64,000 nucleotides of DNA from Luteitalea sp. (GTDB lineage: Bacteria > Acidobacteriota > Vicinamibacteria > Vicinamibacterales > Vicinamibacteraceae). Positions 25,686-33,743 of this stretch are shown here, piece by piece. The stretch's first letter is position 1, and every line of letters begins with the position of its first letter. A program made the translations under genes and the position numbers. The DNA lies in contig WHTZ01000006.1 in NCBI GenBank assembly GCA_009377495.1, positions 15,211 to 79,210 of the forward strand, in the 5' to 3' direction. The notes below the pieces were generated by a model. The model saw only the letters and a list, made by a program, of their open reading frames with translations, did not search any database and was not told the origin of the DNA.

Positions 25686-26873
25686 ATGCGCACCAGGACC
25701 GATCCGCTTGCCTATCTCGGCACCGATCTCGACTCGCTCAAAGAGCAAGGACTCTACCGCCAACTGCGCATCCTGCATGGTGAGCAGAAAGCTCGGTCGA
25801 TCTTCGACGGTCAGTCGGTCGTCAATCTCTCGTCGAATAATTACCTCGGTCTGACGACGCACCCGAAGCTGCGGGAGTACGCGCTGCGCGTGCTCGGCGA
25901 GTTGGGCGTCGGTTCGGGCGCGGTGCGCACGATCGCCGGTACGATGGAGATTCATTTAGAGCTCGAGCGGCGCTTGGCCGCCTTCAAGCAGGTGGAAGCG
26001 GTGGTCGTCTTCCAGAGTGGCTTCGCCGCCAACGCAGGCACGGTCGCGGCGATCCTCGGGAAAGAGGACGTCATCGTGTCAGACGAGCTCAATCACGCGA
26101 GCATCATCGACGGCTGTCGCTTGAGCCGTGCGGCCATCAAGGTCTTTCCGCACCGTGATGTCCAAGCTGCGCGTCAGGTCTTGCAGGAGCTACCCGCCAG
26201 CCAGCGGAAGCTGCTCATCAGCGACGGCGTCTTCAGCATGGACGGCGACGTGGCGCCGCTCCCCGCCCTCTGCGACCTCGCCGAGGAATTCGGGTGCATC
26301 ATGATGGTGGATGACGCGCACGCCAGTGGGGTATTCGGACGGAACGGGCGTGGGACGATCGACCACTTCGGCGTCCACGAGCGCGTCGACATTCAGGTGG
26401 GCACGCTCTCCAAAGCGCTCGGCGCGCTCGGTGGTTACGTGGCCGGTACGCGCACGCTCATCGAGGTGCTGTATCACCGGGCGCGGCCTTTCCTGTTCTC
26501 GACGTCGCATCCGCCTTCTGTTGCCGCAACGTGTCTCGCAGCGATCGACGTGCTGCTCGAGGAGCCACAGCTCATCGACCGCCTCTGGGAAAACACACGG
26601 TTCTTCAAGGAAGGCCTGCAGCAGCTTGGGTTCGATACTGGCACCAGCGAGAGTCCCATCACACCGGTGATCGTGGGCGACGCGCCACGTGCGATGAAGC
26701 TGTCCGACCGCTTGTTCGAGGAAGGCGTGTTCGCGCAGAGTATCGGCTTCCCCACCGTACCGCGCGGCAAGGCGCGCGTGCGAACGATTGTCACGGCCAC
26801 GCACACCCGCGAGGAGCTCCAGTACGCGCTCGACGCATTCGCCAAAGTCGGCCGCGAGCTGGGCATGATCTAG
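25686..26873 (+). CDS. Glycine C-acetyltransferase/AONS-type enzyme
   Basis: A 395-residue alpha-oxoamine synthase, PLP fold type I. It condenses an amino acid with an acyl-CoA; the closest pattern is 2-amino-3-ketobutyrate CoA ligase (Kbl), with 8-amino-7-oxononanoate synthase as the alternative. Landmarks: VVNLSSNNYLGLTTHPKL, GSGAVRTIAGTMEIHLELER, DELNHASIIDGCRLS, VDDAHASGVFGRNGRG and the PLP Lys in GTLSKALGALGGYVAG. Threonine dehydrogenase, the usual Kbl partner, is not in the window, nor are biotin genes, so the product is not settled. It follows the aminotransferase in the same direction but has its own promoter-like box. Confidence 0.85.
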   Translation: MRTRTDPLAYLGTDLDSLKEQGLYRQLRILHGEQKARSIFDGQSVVNLSSNNYLGLTTHPKLREYALRVLGELGVGSGAVRTIAGTMEIHLELERRLAAFKQVEAVVVFQSGFAANAGTVAAILGKEDVIVSDELNHASIIDGCRLSRAAIKVFPHRDVQAARQVLQELPASQRKLLISDGVFSMDGDVAPLPALCDLAEEFGCIMMVDDAHASGVFGRNGRGTIDHFGVHERVDIQVGTLSKALGALGGYVAGTRTLIEVLYHRARPFLFSTSHPPSVAATCLAAIDVLLEEPQLIDRLWENTRFFKEGLQQLGFDTGTSESPITPVIVGDAPRAMKLSDRLFEEGVFAQSIGFPTVPRGKARVRTIVTATHTREELQYALDAFAKVGRELGMI

Positions 26874-26887
26874 CTGAATTCTTGTCA

Positions 26888-26925
26888 ATTGAGCATTGAG
26901 CATTGAGCATTGGGCATTGAGCATT
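26888..26925. repeat. ATTGAGC short tandem repeat
   Basis: Five head-to-tail copies of a heptamer, ATTGAGC, one reading ATTGGGC, in the gap before the SpoIIE phosphatase. Non-coding simple-sequence repeat. Confidence 0.75.
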
Positions 26926-26953
26926 CCCCGGAAACTCCTCCCCTCGAAGCGCG

Positions 26954-26959
26954 TATAGT
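26954..26959 (+). promoter_or_regulatory. -10 box, likely leaderless start
   Basis: TATAGT ends six bases before the ATG at 26966; transcription would begin at about the start codon. No Shine-Dalgarno is present. Confidence 0.5.
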
Positions 26960-26965
26960 TGGTGT

Positions 26966-28075
26966 ATGAGTAGCGCCCGCCGCGGTGCGCGCGAGATTCT
27001 CGATACCTTCACGCAAGACGTCACGGCGCGCGACCTCAAACGCGTCTTCACCCGTGATGCTCGCGAAGCGTACGCGTTCTTTGCGCAGGGCATCGATCAC
27101 GCGGCGCTCGTGCAACTGCCGTGGTGGAAGCGGGTGCTGCTGCACCTGCGGCTATTCCTGATTGCCTTCTCACGTCACCTGCCGCCAGCACGTCGTGCGC
27201 TCTACGGCATAGCCTTGGTCGGCTCGCTCCTCGGCCTGCAGTTCCTGTTCACGCCCGTTAGGATCCCTCACATTCCCTATGAGCTCGCGATGGTCACCGC
27301 GCTGGCGCTGCTCAACGTCTTGTTTGCGTTGGAGGTGGCCGATCGGTTGTCCCTCAAGCACGACCTGACCGTCGCACGCGAGATTCAGCGCACCATGCTC
27401 CCACGCCACCCGTTTACGGGCCTCGGTGTGGTCGCTCACGGGGAGACCCGCCCCGCCAACACGGTCGGTGGTGACTTCTTCGATATCGTCCCCACGCGAG
27501 ACGGCCGACTGCTCGTCGCGCTGGGGGACGTCGCGGGCAAAGGAACACCTGCGGCTCTCCTGATGGCGCTGCTGCTGGCGATGCTGCGCACGCTGGTCGA
27601 CGAGGGACTCGCCCCACAGGCGCTGGCAACGCGGCTGAACCAACAGGTGCTCCGCCATGCGCCGCGTTCCCGCTTCATCACGGCCGTGCTGGGAATCTAC
27701 GACCCCGACAGCCACGTGCTCTCATATGTCAATGCTGGACACCCACCGGCCCTCCTGTGGCGCGCGAATGGCGCGGCGGAGCGCTTGCCGCCGACAGGCA
27801 TCGCGCTGGGGCTCGACTCCCGTGCGGTCTATCCCCCACGGGAGATAGTGCTACGACCTGCGGATCTACTCGTAGTTTACAGTGATGGCATCACGGAAGC
27901 GGAGTCTAGCGCGGGCGTGGCGTTCGATGACAGCGGCGTGGAGCAGGTGCTCACTGAGCACGGACGGCAGAGCCCCCAGCTTGTCACCGCCGCGCTGCTC
28001 GCGCGTGTGGACGCCCACACTGGCGACGCGCGGGTCCACGATGATCTGACGGTTCTGGCAGTGCGGCACAACTAG
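26966..28075 (+). CDS. Membrane SpoIIE-type PP2C phosphatase
   Basis: A 369-residue protein with two or three hydrophobic segments (RRALYGIALVGSLLGLQFLF, ELAMVTALALLNVLFALEVA), then a short linker helix (LTVAREIQRTMLP) and a SpoIIE/RsbU-type PP2C phosphatase domain. Metal-binding acidic residues are seen in TVGGDFFDI and ALGDVAGKG, with GKGTPAALLMA, VVYSDGITEAES and HDDLTVLAV. The family dephosphorylates anti-anti-sigma factors in partner-switching pathways. No STAS or RsbW gene is adjacent, so the target must lie elsewhere. A second SpoIIE phosphatase is at 56.8 kb. Confidence 0.9.
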   Translation: MSSARRGAREILDTFTQDVTARDLKRVFTRDAREAYAFFAQGIDHAALVQLPWWKRVLLHLRLFLIAFSRHLPPARRALYGIALVGSLLGLQFLFTPVRIPHIPYELAMVTALALLNVLFALEVADRLSLKHDLTVAREIQRTMLPRHPFTGLGVVAHGETRPANTVGGDFFDIVPTRDGRLLVALGDVAGKGTPAALLMALLLAMLRTLVDEGLAPQALATRLNQQVLRHAPRSRFITAVLGIYDPDSHVLSYVNAGHPPALLWRANGAAERLPPTGIALGLDSRAVYPPREIVLRPADLLVVYSDGITEAESSAGVAFDDSGVEQVLTEHGRQSPQLVTAALLARVDAHTGDARVHDDLTVLAVRHN

Positions 28076-28077
28076 GG

Positions 28078-28211
28078 ATCAGGGGTCAGGGATCAGGGTA
28101 AAGGCAGGGGCGAGGGGCAAGGGGCGAGGTCCCAGGGCTGTCTCAGGTCCAATGGCCCCTGGTCCCTGAGACAGCCCTCATCCCTCGCACCTGGCCCCTG
28201 GCCCCTGCTTT
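28078..28211. repeat. G-rich intergenic repeat, copy C, G-quadruplex prone
   Basis: The left half has successive G runs on the plus strand (GGGG, GGG, GGG, GGGG, GGGG, GGGG) separated by 3-9 bases; the right half is the C-rich complement. The core CCTGAGACAGCCC is shared with other copies. It ends just before the start codon of the M1 peptidase, so it would lie in its leader or promoter. Confidence 0.75.
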
Positions 28212-28212
28212 T

Positions 28213-31128
28213 ATGCGTGCTTACTCCCGGCCACCCGGTGCCCTCACGGCTCGCGTCGCAGTGCGAGCGTGGGGGTGGCTCGCCCTCCTGATGCTGGCAC
28301 TGGCAGGGCCACGCGTGGCCTCGTCGCAGCCAGACGAGGCGCTTTCCGCCGTGCTGTTGCGTCTCGAACAGGTTCTCGTATCGGGCCAGCCCGACGAGTA
28401 CCTTGCCCTCGCATCACCTTCAGCCGACCGGGACGCCGCTCAGAAGTTCGCGGCTGCCAATATCGTTGCTGGAACGACGCATGCGGCCGTGCGCGAGCGC
28501 GAGCGCACGCCGATTCCGGCCGCGTCCGAGCAAGCCGCCGGCGTGCGACTCATCATCGATGTCCTCACCGAGCAGGGCGACCGCGGCACCGTGAGCACGT
28601 GGCGACTCGATCTCGAACCGGCGCCGGCCGCAAACGGCGCGAAGACGCCGGAGATTGCGCGCCCGCCGCAGGACGCCAGCACGGCTCCCGCCCCCGAGAC
28701 CCCAGTGGACGCCTGGCGGATACGCGATCAGGATCGCCTCTCGCGGGTCGAAGGTCTCTATCGCTTGCGCCTCGATCGCAGCCGTCAGTACCTGGCAAAG
28801 GGGCTGCGCATCCACGCCGAGGATCTGACGCTGAGTGTTCACGACGGCGTGGCCCACATGGCGGCGACCGAAAGCGGGGCGACGGCGCTCGTCATCGTGG
28901 GACGCGGCGAGATGGAGTTCTCACCCGCGCCCGCCGCAGAAAAAGGGCAGGTCGAGCTCTTCGCCGGCCGCGAGACACTTCGTACGCGCTTCGAACGGGC
29001 TTTCGTACGGGTCAACCCCAGTGACCTGCGCAATCGCTTGACGCCCCATCGCTTCAGGCCCGCCGGAGGCCTCGACACGTCGGCGCTGGCCAAGGCGCAG
29101 GAGTTTTTCGATTCGCAGATTGATATCTCGTTTAGTCTCGACCTCAGCGACTTGAGCCGCGACACATGGTCGCTCGTCCCCAGCATCGGCGATTTTCTCG
29201 TGGACGTTGACACGGAGCGCTTCGACACGCTGACCTATACACGCTCACAGGGTGACCCTGAGGATATCTCGCTGTTCGATCGCGGACGTCGCAAGAACAT
29301 CGCCGTGTATGCCTCGGCAACCCGGCTGGCCCGACAAGGGCGCAGTTACGACCACGCGGCGCGTCTCGACTACGACGTCTATCGCTACGACGTGGACGTC
29401 TCGATCAGCCCAGACCGCGCGTGGATCGAGGGCCGGACGGGCATCGACCTCCGGGTGCGTAGCTACGCGCTGTCGGCGCTGACGCTACGACTTGCTGAAA
29501 CACTCGTGGTCCGTTCGGTTGTGGCTGACGGCTTTGGACGACTGCTCACGCTGCGCGTCCGCGGACAGAACAGCTTCATCGTGAACTTTCCAGCACCCGT
29601 TCCTCGCGGCGAGTGGGTCACGCTCCAAATCTTCTACTCCGGCCGCTTGCCGCCGCAAACGCTCGACCGCGAGGCCATCGTGCTCGGCCCACCGCCTGAG
29701 ATCATGCCCCAGGAGCTGGACGGACCGCTCTTCGAGCCGGAGCCCAGGTCCTTGTACAGCAATCGCAGCTACTGGTACCCACAGTCGACGGTGAGTGAGT
29801 TCGCGCGAGCACGTCTACGGCTCAGCGTGCCCACAGGCTTGGGTGTCGTGGCCAGCGGCGTGCTGGCGCCTGGCGGTGCAACCACCACACCGGACCCGTC
29901 GGGAGGCGAAGCCCGACACACATACGTGTTCGAGGCGACGCAACCGCTACGCTACTTGAGCGTGCTCGTATCGCGCTTTGCGGACGTCACGACCCGGGTG
30001 GTCGCCAAGACGGGCCGGCGCGATCGCGACGCGCCACCCGCACGATCCGGCGTCTATTACGATGCCGTCTCCCTTGACATCGTCGCCAACCCGCGTCAGG
30101 TTGGACGTGCACGCGCCCTGGGCGACCGAGCAGCCGAGATCCTGGGCTTCTATCAGTCGCTGCTGCGTGACGCGCCGTACCCTCGCCTCACATTGGCCGC
30201 GGTGGACGATGTCTTGCCGGGCGGTCACAGCCCCGCGTACCTTGGGATCGTCAACCAACCCACGCTGCCGACGGTGCTGTCGTGGCGGAATGATCCGGTG
30301 AACTTCGACAACTTCCCGGATTTCTTCCTCGCGCACGAGCTCGCGCACCAGTACTGGGGCCAGGCCGTAGGGTGGCAGAACTACCACGAGCAATGGATCA
30401 GCGAGGGCTTCGCGCAGTTCTTTGCGCTCGTGTACGCTGAGCACAGCCGCGACCGCCGCACGTGGATCCGCATCCTCCAGCAAATGCGGCGCTCGGTGCT
30501 GCAGCGTCCCGACCAAGGTCCGATTTGGCTCGGCTACCGCCTTGGGCACCTCGAGAGCGACTCGCGCGTCTTTCGCGCCATCGTCTACAACAAGAGCGCG
30601 CTCATGCTGCACATGCTCCGGCAGTGGCTCGGCGACGAGGTCTTCTTCCGCGCCCTCCGCCGGTTCTATGACGAGGCGCGCTTCCGGCGCGTAGGCACCG
30701 AAGACGTGCGCCGCGTGTTCGAGGCGGAGAGCGACTCGCAACTCGAGCGCTTCTTCGAACGTTGGGTGTATGACGATCAGATACCGCGGATCAGGATGAC
30801 GTGGCGCGTCGCGTCTCAGGAGACGGCCGGCGCCAACGCCACACGCCTTGAACACTCCGTCGGGAACCCTCCGCGAGACTCAGGCCAGGCCCCGACGCAA
30901 TCGACGGACGGCGTTCAGCGGGTTGTCCGAGTGCGGATCGAGCAAGTAGGCGAGACATTCGACCTGCCGTTGACCGTGCGTTTGCAGTACACCTCTGGTG
31001 AGCGAGAGCACGTGCTCCTGCGGCTCGAGAAACCGATCACGAACGTGCAGCTCCGCCTCAAAGGCGATCTCCGAGACGTTCACGTGGATCCGGATGACAT
31101 CTCGCTCGTCGAGGTCGTGTCTCGCTAG
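28213..31128 (+). CDS. Exported M1-family aminopeptidase
   Basis: A 971-residue zinc metallopeptidase with a signal peptide (WGWLALLMLALAGPRVASSQ). A long N-terminal region (about 30-390) with no family I recognise comes before the M1 N-terminal beta domain (DVDVSISPDRAWIEGRTG...LRLAETLVVRSVV). The catalytic site is HELAHQYWGQ (HExxH, codons near 30334-30348) with the third zinc ligand Glu in QWISEGFAQFFA. The catalytic Tyr region is in the LFYDEARFRR-like C-terminal part (FFRALRRFYDEARFRR). The typical GAMEN substrate loop is replaced by VDDVLPGGHSPAYLGIVN, so exopeptidase specificity may differ. It is probably periplasmic or secreted. Confidence 0.9.
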   Translation: MRAYSRPPGALTARVAVRAWGWLALLMLALAGPRVASSQPDEALSAVLLRLEQVLVSGQPDEYLALASPSADRDAAQKFAAANIVAGTTHAAVRERERTPIPAASEQAAGVRLIIDVLTEQGDRGTVSTWRLDLEPAPAANGAKTPEIARPPQDASTAPAPETPVDAWRIRDQDRLSRVEGLYRLRLDRSRQYLAKGLRIHAEDLTLSVHDGVAHMAATESGATALVIVGRGEMEFSPAPAAEKGQVELFAGRETLRTRFERAFVRVNPSDLRNRLTPHRFRPAGGLDTSALAKAQEFFDSQIDISFSLDLSDLSRDTWSLVPSIGDFLVDVDTERFDTLTYTRSQGDPEDISLFDRGRRKNIAVYASATRLARQGRSYDHAARLDYDVYRYDVDVSISPDRAWIEGRTGIDLRVRSYALSALTLRLAETLVVRSVVADGFGRLLTLRVRGQNSFIVNFPAPVPRGEWVTLQIFYSGRLPPQTLDREAIVLGPPPEIMPQELDGPLFEPEPRSLYSNRSYWYPQSTVSEFARARLRLSVPTGLGVVASGVLAPGGATTTPDPSGGEARHTYVFEATQPLRYLSVLVSRFADVTTRVVAKTGRRDRDAPPARSGVYYDAVSLDIVANPRQVGRARALGDRAAEILGFYQSLLRDAPYPRLTLAAVDDVLPGGHSPAYLGIVNQPTLPTVLSWRNDPVNFDNFPDFFLAHELAHQYWGQAVGWQNYHEQWISEGFAQFFALVYAEHSRDRRTWIRILQQMRRSVLQRPDQGPIWLGYRLGHLESDSRVFRAIVYNKSALMLHMLRQWLGDEVFFRALRRFYDEARFRRVGTEDVRRVFEAESDSQLERFFERWVYDDQIPRIRMTWRVASQETAGANATRLEHSVGNPPRDSGQAPTQSTDGVQRVVRVRIEQVGETFDLPLTVRLQYTSGEREHVLLRLEKPITNVQLRLKGDLRDVHVDPDDISLVEVVSR

Positions 31129-31132
31129 GACA

Positions 31133-32287
31133 CTAGTCTTCCATGGCTTCGAGTATCCGCCGTCCAATGAACATCTGATATCGCTGTCGGCCGGTTGCTT
31201 CTTCGAGCAAGCCCGTAGTCTCGAGCTTCCGGATGGTGAGCCGCGCGGTGCGTGGCGTGACATCCAGGAGCTTCGCGACGCCCGGGATGGTGACGACAGG
31301 GTGTGCGAACAGATGATCGACCAACTTCAGGAGCGAATCAGGCGAGCGCGCGCCGGTAAAACGTGCACGGTAGTCGGCTCGCAAGGTGAGCAAGCCGTCC
31401 GCCCGGCGCAGGGCGTCCCGGGCCGTCGTGACGACCAGCTCCAGGAAGAACCGAATCCACGGATCCCACTCGCCGCGTTGGCTCACCGTCAGTAGGAGGC
31501 GCTCGTACTCGGCGTGCCGGCACTCCAGCGTCGCCGAGAGATACAGCACGGGATGCGGCAGGACCTGCTCGCGACCGAGCAGCAGGGCAATGAGCATGCG
31601 GCCAAGGCGGCCGTTCGCGCGGACAAACGGATGGATCGCGCCGAACTGATAATGAATCAGCGCCGCACGGACGAGCGGCGGTAACGGTGACGGCGCCTGA
31701 AGGAATCGCTCGAGCGCTTTGAGCACGTCCGGCAGCACGCCGGGTGGCGACGCGGCGAATCGTGACTCTTCCGTACCCGCCACCGGTTCGATCCAGGCCT
31801 GTGCGCGGCGGAACTCGCCGGCGCTGCCGCGTCCGTCGTTGTGCAGTCCCTTGAGCAAACGCCCGTGAAGCTCACGCAGCAACCGCAGTGTGATGCCGCT
31901 GGCCACGGCGCGCCGCACGCCGTACTCGAGCACGTGCACGTAGCGCGCCACCTCACGCACATCCGCTGCGAGACCGCGCACCGTGGAGGGTGCACCGGCT
32001 GTCTCGAACACGCACAGATCCGACAGCGATGCGTGCAAGCCGGCCAATCGGCTCGAGCTGACCGCTTCTCGCTTGAGAAACGGCTCGACGAGGAGTTGCG
32101 GATCCGGCAACCGGCGAGTAATGCTGGCGAGCTCTGCTGCGGCGCGGTCGGCAGCCGCAATCTGGCCGACGAAGTCCCACGACAGATTGAGCTGCGGTGG
32201 CAGCGAGTGCGGGACGAACGCCCACCGGTCCGGTGGGACCGGGAGCAGTGTTCCCCAGCGGTGCTCGGTGAATGTCTCTGGTGGCAT
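31133..32287 (-). CDS. Fic-domain protein with altered active-site motif
   Basis: A 384-residue Fic (Fido) protein: N-terminal Fic_N region (residues about 1-110), Fic core (about 110-260) and a C-terminal winged helix (VVTIPGVAKLLDVTPRTARL). Fic enzymes usually AMPylate proteins through HPFx[D/E]GNGRxxR. Here the motif is HPFVRANGRLGR: the catalytic His, Asn and Arg remain but the metal-binding acidic residue is Arg and the Gly is Ala. The inhibitory helix, normally with Glu in (S/T)xxxE(G/N), reads SSSRLAGLHAS, so that Glu is Ala too. It may be inactive, have another reaction, or be a DNA-binding regulator. It lies beside a ParS-RES pair. Confidence 0.87.
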   Translation of the reverse strand: MPPETFTEHRWGTLLPVPPDRWAFVPHSLPPQLNLSWDFVGQIAAADRAAAELASITRRLPDPQLLVEPFLKREAVSSSRLAGLHASLSDLCVFETAGAPSTVRGLAADVREVARYVHVLEYGVRRAVASGITLRLLRELHGRLLKGLHNDGRGSAGEFRRAQAWIEPVAGTEESRFAASPPGVLPDVLKALERFLQAPSPLPPLVRAALIHYQFGAIHPFVRANGRLGRMLIALLLGREQVLPHPVLYLSATLECRHAEYERLLLTVSQRGEWDPWIRFFLELVVTTARDALRRADGLLTLRADYRARFTGARSPDSLLKLVDHLFAHPVVTIPGVAKLLDVTPRTARLTIRKLETTGLLEEATGRQRYQMFIGRRILEAMED

Positions 32288-32382
32288 GGGCGCTCGCTGC
32301 AGCTCGCGCGCCGGCGAACGATGCGTTGCCTTGGAACGTATCGTTGCCTGACGCCCGGGTCAAGCACTCTGCAGCTTGGGGC

Positions 32383-32411
32383 TTGACGAGCAGCCGTATT
32401 TCTACTACAGA
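32383..32411 (+). promoter_or_regulatory. Relic promoter of a PadR-ADOP locus
   Basis: TTGACG (32383-32388), 17-base spacer, TACAGA (32406-32411). The surrounding bases align almost throughout with the intact PadR promoter at 36731, including the TACTACA operator-like core. Confidence 0.6.
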
Positions 32412-32420
32412 TAGGACTAA

Positions 32421-32537
32421 ATGGCCGAGCCCCGTCCGCCTCGTGCCGTTATTCTCGCCACGGCGCTCCTGGCGATCTGGTTGCCCGCGCGCAGAGCGGC
32501 GCGTGTCGATCCAGTGGTGGCCCTTCGCTCTGAGTGA
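32421..32537 (+). pseudogene. C-terminal remnant of an ADOP-type ABC permease
   Basis: A 38-codon frame from ATG to TGA whose last part, [20 protein letters not shown], matches the end of the ADOP gene at 39870 ([20 protein letters not shown]). It follows a PadR-type promoter directly, so a deletion seems to have removed the PadR gene and most of the ADOP gene while leaving both ends fused. A few N-terminal codons (AEPRPPRAV) may be junction sequence. Confidence 0.8.
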
Positions 32538-32604
32538 ACAGCTCTCAACGGCCCGCTCGATGTGGTTACGGCCATGCGCGGGGACGCCGTCGTTCACTCA
32601 CTGC

Positions 32605-32632
32605 CGTCAAATGGGTGTTATAATGGCGTCAA
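32605..32632 (+). promoter_or_regulatory. Promoter and direct-repeat operator of the ParS-RES operon
   Basis: An extended -10 (TGTTATAAT, 32616-32624) is flanked by two direct copies of CGTCAA (32605-32610 and 32627-32632) 22 bases apart, about two helical turns, on the same face. The position over the promoter suggests autoregulation by the antitoxin, as known for ParS-type antitoxins. Confidence 0.55.
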
Positions 32633-32646
32633 GTGACGGACCCGCT

Positions 32647-33099
32647 ATGAGCGTGAGCAGCGAAGCCATCGTGGATTTACTGGGCGGGGCCCGCCGCTTG
32701 GGCGCCAGTCGGCGCGCGCCTGGGCCGGCAGAGATTCTGCTGCACGAGCAAGCCTTGATCGGCTTTGACGGCGCGGCGTTGAAGGCTTTCGTGGAGCGTC
32801 TGCCCGTTTCCCGCGCGACGCTGGCCAAGCTCCTGAATACGAGCGAAAAGACGCTGGAGCGCCGACAGGGCCGGCACGGCCGTTTGACGACGTCCGAGAG
32901 CAACGCGCTGATACGCGTGGCGCGCGTCGTCAGCCTCGCGAAGCAACTGCTGAAGACCGATGCTGGCGTGAGCGCCTGGCTGTCGCGTCAGCAGCCAGGG
33001 CTCGCGGGGCGCGTACCGCTCGAGTTGATGCGAACCGAGGCTGGCGCCGCCGAGGTCGCAACGCTACTCGATCGGCTCTACCATGGCGTCCTGCCGTGA
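32647..33099 (+). CDS. ParS/Xre-MbcA-type antitoxin
   Basis: A 150-residue antitoxin of the Xre/MbcA/ParS family. The N-terminal part contains a helix-turn-helix (VERLPVSRATLAKLLNTSEK, TLERRQ), and the C-terminal DUF2384 part (ARVVSLAKQLLKTDAGVSAW...LELMRTEAGAAEVATLLDRL) is the toxin-binding domain. I chose the ATG at 32647 because the in-frame ATGs at 32611 and 32623 lie within or before the promoter's -10 box. Its stop overlaps the GTG of the RES toxin by four bases. It should neutralise the toxin and repress the operon. Confidence 0.85.
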   Translation: MSVSSEAIVDLLGGARRLGASRRAPGPAEILLHEQALIGFDGAALKAFVERLPVSRATLAKLLNTSEKTLERRQGRHGRLTTSESNALIRVARVVSLAKQLLKTDAGVSAWLSRQQPGLAGRVPLELMRTEAGAAEVATLLDRLYHGVLP

Positions 33100-33569
33100 C
33101 CGTGTGGCGCGTGATCTCCGCAGACTTCTCGTCGAGCCCGCTCTCAGCTGAGGGCGCACGCCGCCTTGGCGGCCGCTGGAATCCCCCCGGTGTGGCTGTC
33201 CTGTACACCGCAAGCACTGAAGCGCTCGCGTACCTAGAACGCTTCGTTCACGTCGGTCCCGAGCTCAAGGACTCGCCTCACCTGATGTTGAAGATCGAAG
33301 TGCCGGAGCATGGGGGCATCGTGTCAATCGAGCGTAAACATCTGCCGACGAGCTGGAAAGCCGTGCCGGTACCCCCCGCTGTCCAGGCGATCGGCGGCAG
33401 GTGGGCGAGCGAAGGTACCGCTATCACGATGATCGTGCCGAGCGTGATCTCCGACAGCGACCGCAATATCCTCCTGAACGCAGCGCATCCCGAGTACCGC
33501 AAGGTACGTGTCTTGCGAAAACGGCCCTTCATCTACGATCCCCGGATGTGGAAGTTCACTGCCACCTAG
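33096..33569 (+). CDS. RES-domain toxin
   Basis: A 157-residue RES-family toxin. The family depletes NAD+ by phosphorolysis or ADP-ribosylates targets. The conserved features are visible: Arg in ARRLGGRWNPPG, YTASTEALAYLE with the Glu, and the C-terminal Ser/Asn segment PSVISDSDRNILLNAAHPEY. It starts with GTG overlapping the antitoxin stop (GTGA), so it is translated with its antitoxin. The TAG stop codon is supplied by the first bases of the 175-bp structured repeat, yet the protein has normal length. Confidence 0.88.
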   Translation: MTVWRVISADFSSSPLSAEGARRLGGRWNPPGVAVLYTASTEALAYLERFVHVGPELKDSPHLMLKIEVPEHGGIVSIERKHLPTSWKAVPVPPAVQAIGGRWASEGTAITMIVPSVISDSDRNILLNAAHPEYRKVRVLRKRPFIYDPRMWKFTAT

Positions 33570-33740
33570 ACATCTCCTCAGGCCGGACTCGTGAGAGATG
33601 AAACAAGTTTTCTGTGCGTCCGGCCTTCGGATCTGTCTTAGGCGCGGCCGCCGCCGGCGGCCGCGCCTCTAGTGGCGAAGATCCGCCCACCGTGTTCGCC
33701 TAGGCTCCGCGGTTTGAGGCGGAGCTTCGCTACTGTCCTG
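33566..33740. repeat. Three-hairpin structured repeat, copy 1
   Basis: Full-length copy (175 bp). Hairpin 1: stem GGCCGGAC / GTCCGGCC extended by imperfect pairing, with a conserved loop containing GTGAGAGATGAAACAAG. Hairpin 2: GCGCGGCCGCC / GGCGGCCGCGC. Hairpin 3: GGCGAAGATCCGCC / GGCGGAGCTTCGCT. It starts with CTAGACATCT, whose TAG is the RES toxin stop codon. Copies 2 and 3 are at 43212 and 61546. No ORF; could be an RNA gene, a regulatory leader or terminator, or a mobile palindromic element. Confidence 0.85.
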
Positions 33741-33743
33741 ACA

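Noticed and set aside
26888-26925. Possible CRISPR or iteron array
   Set aside because: Seven-base units without spacers and no replication or cas gene nearby.
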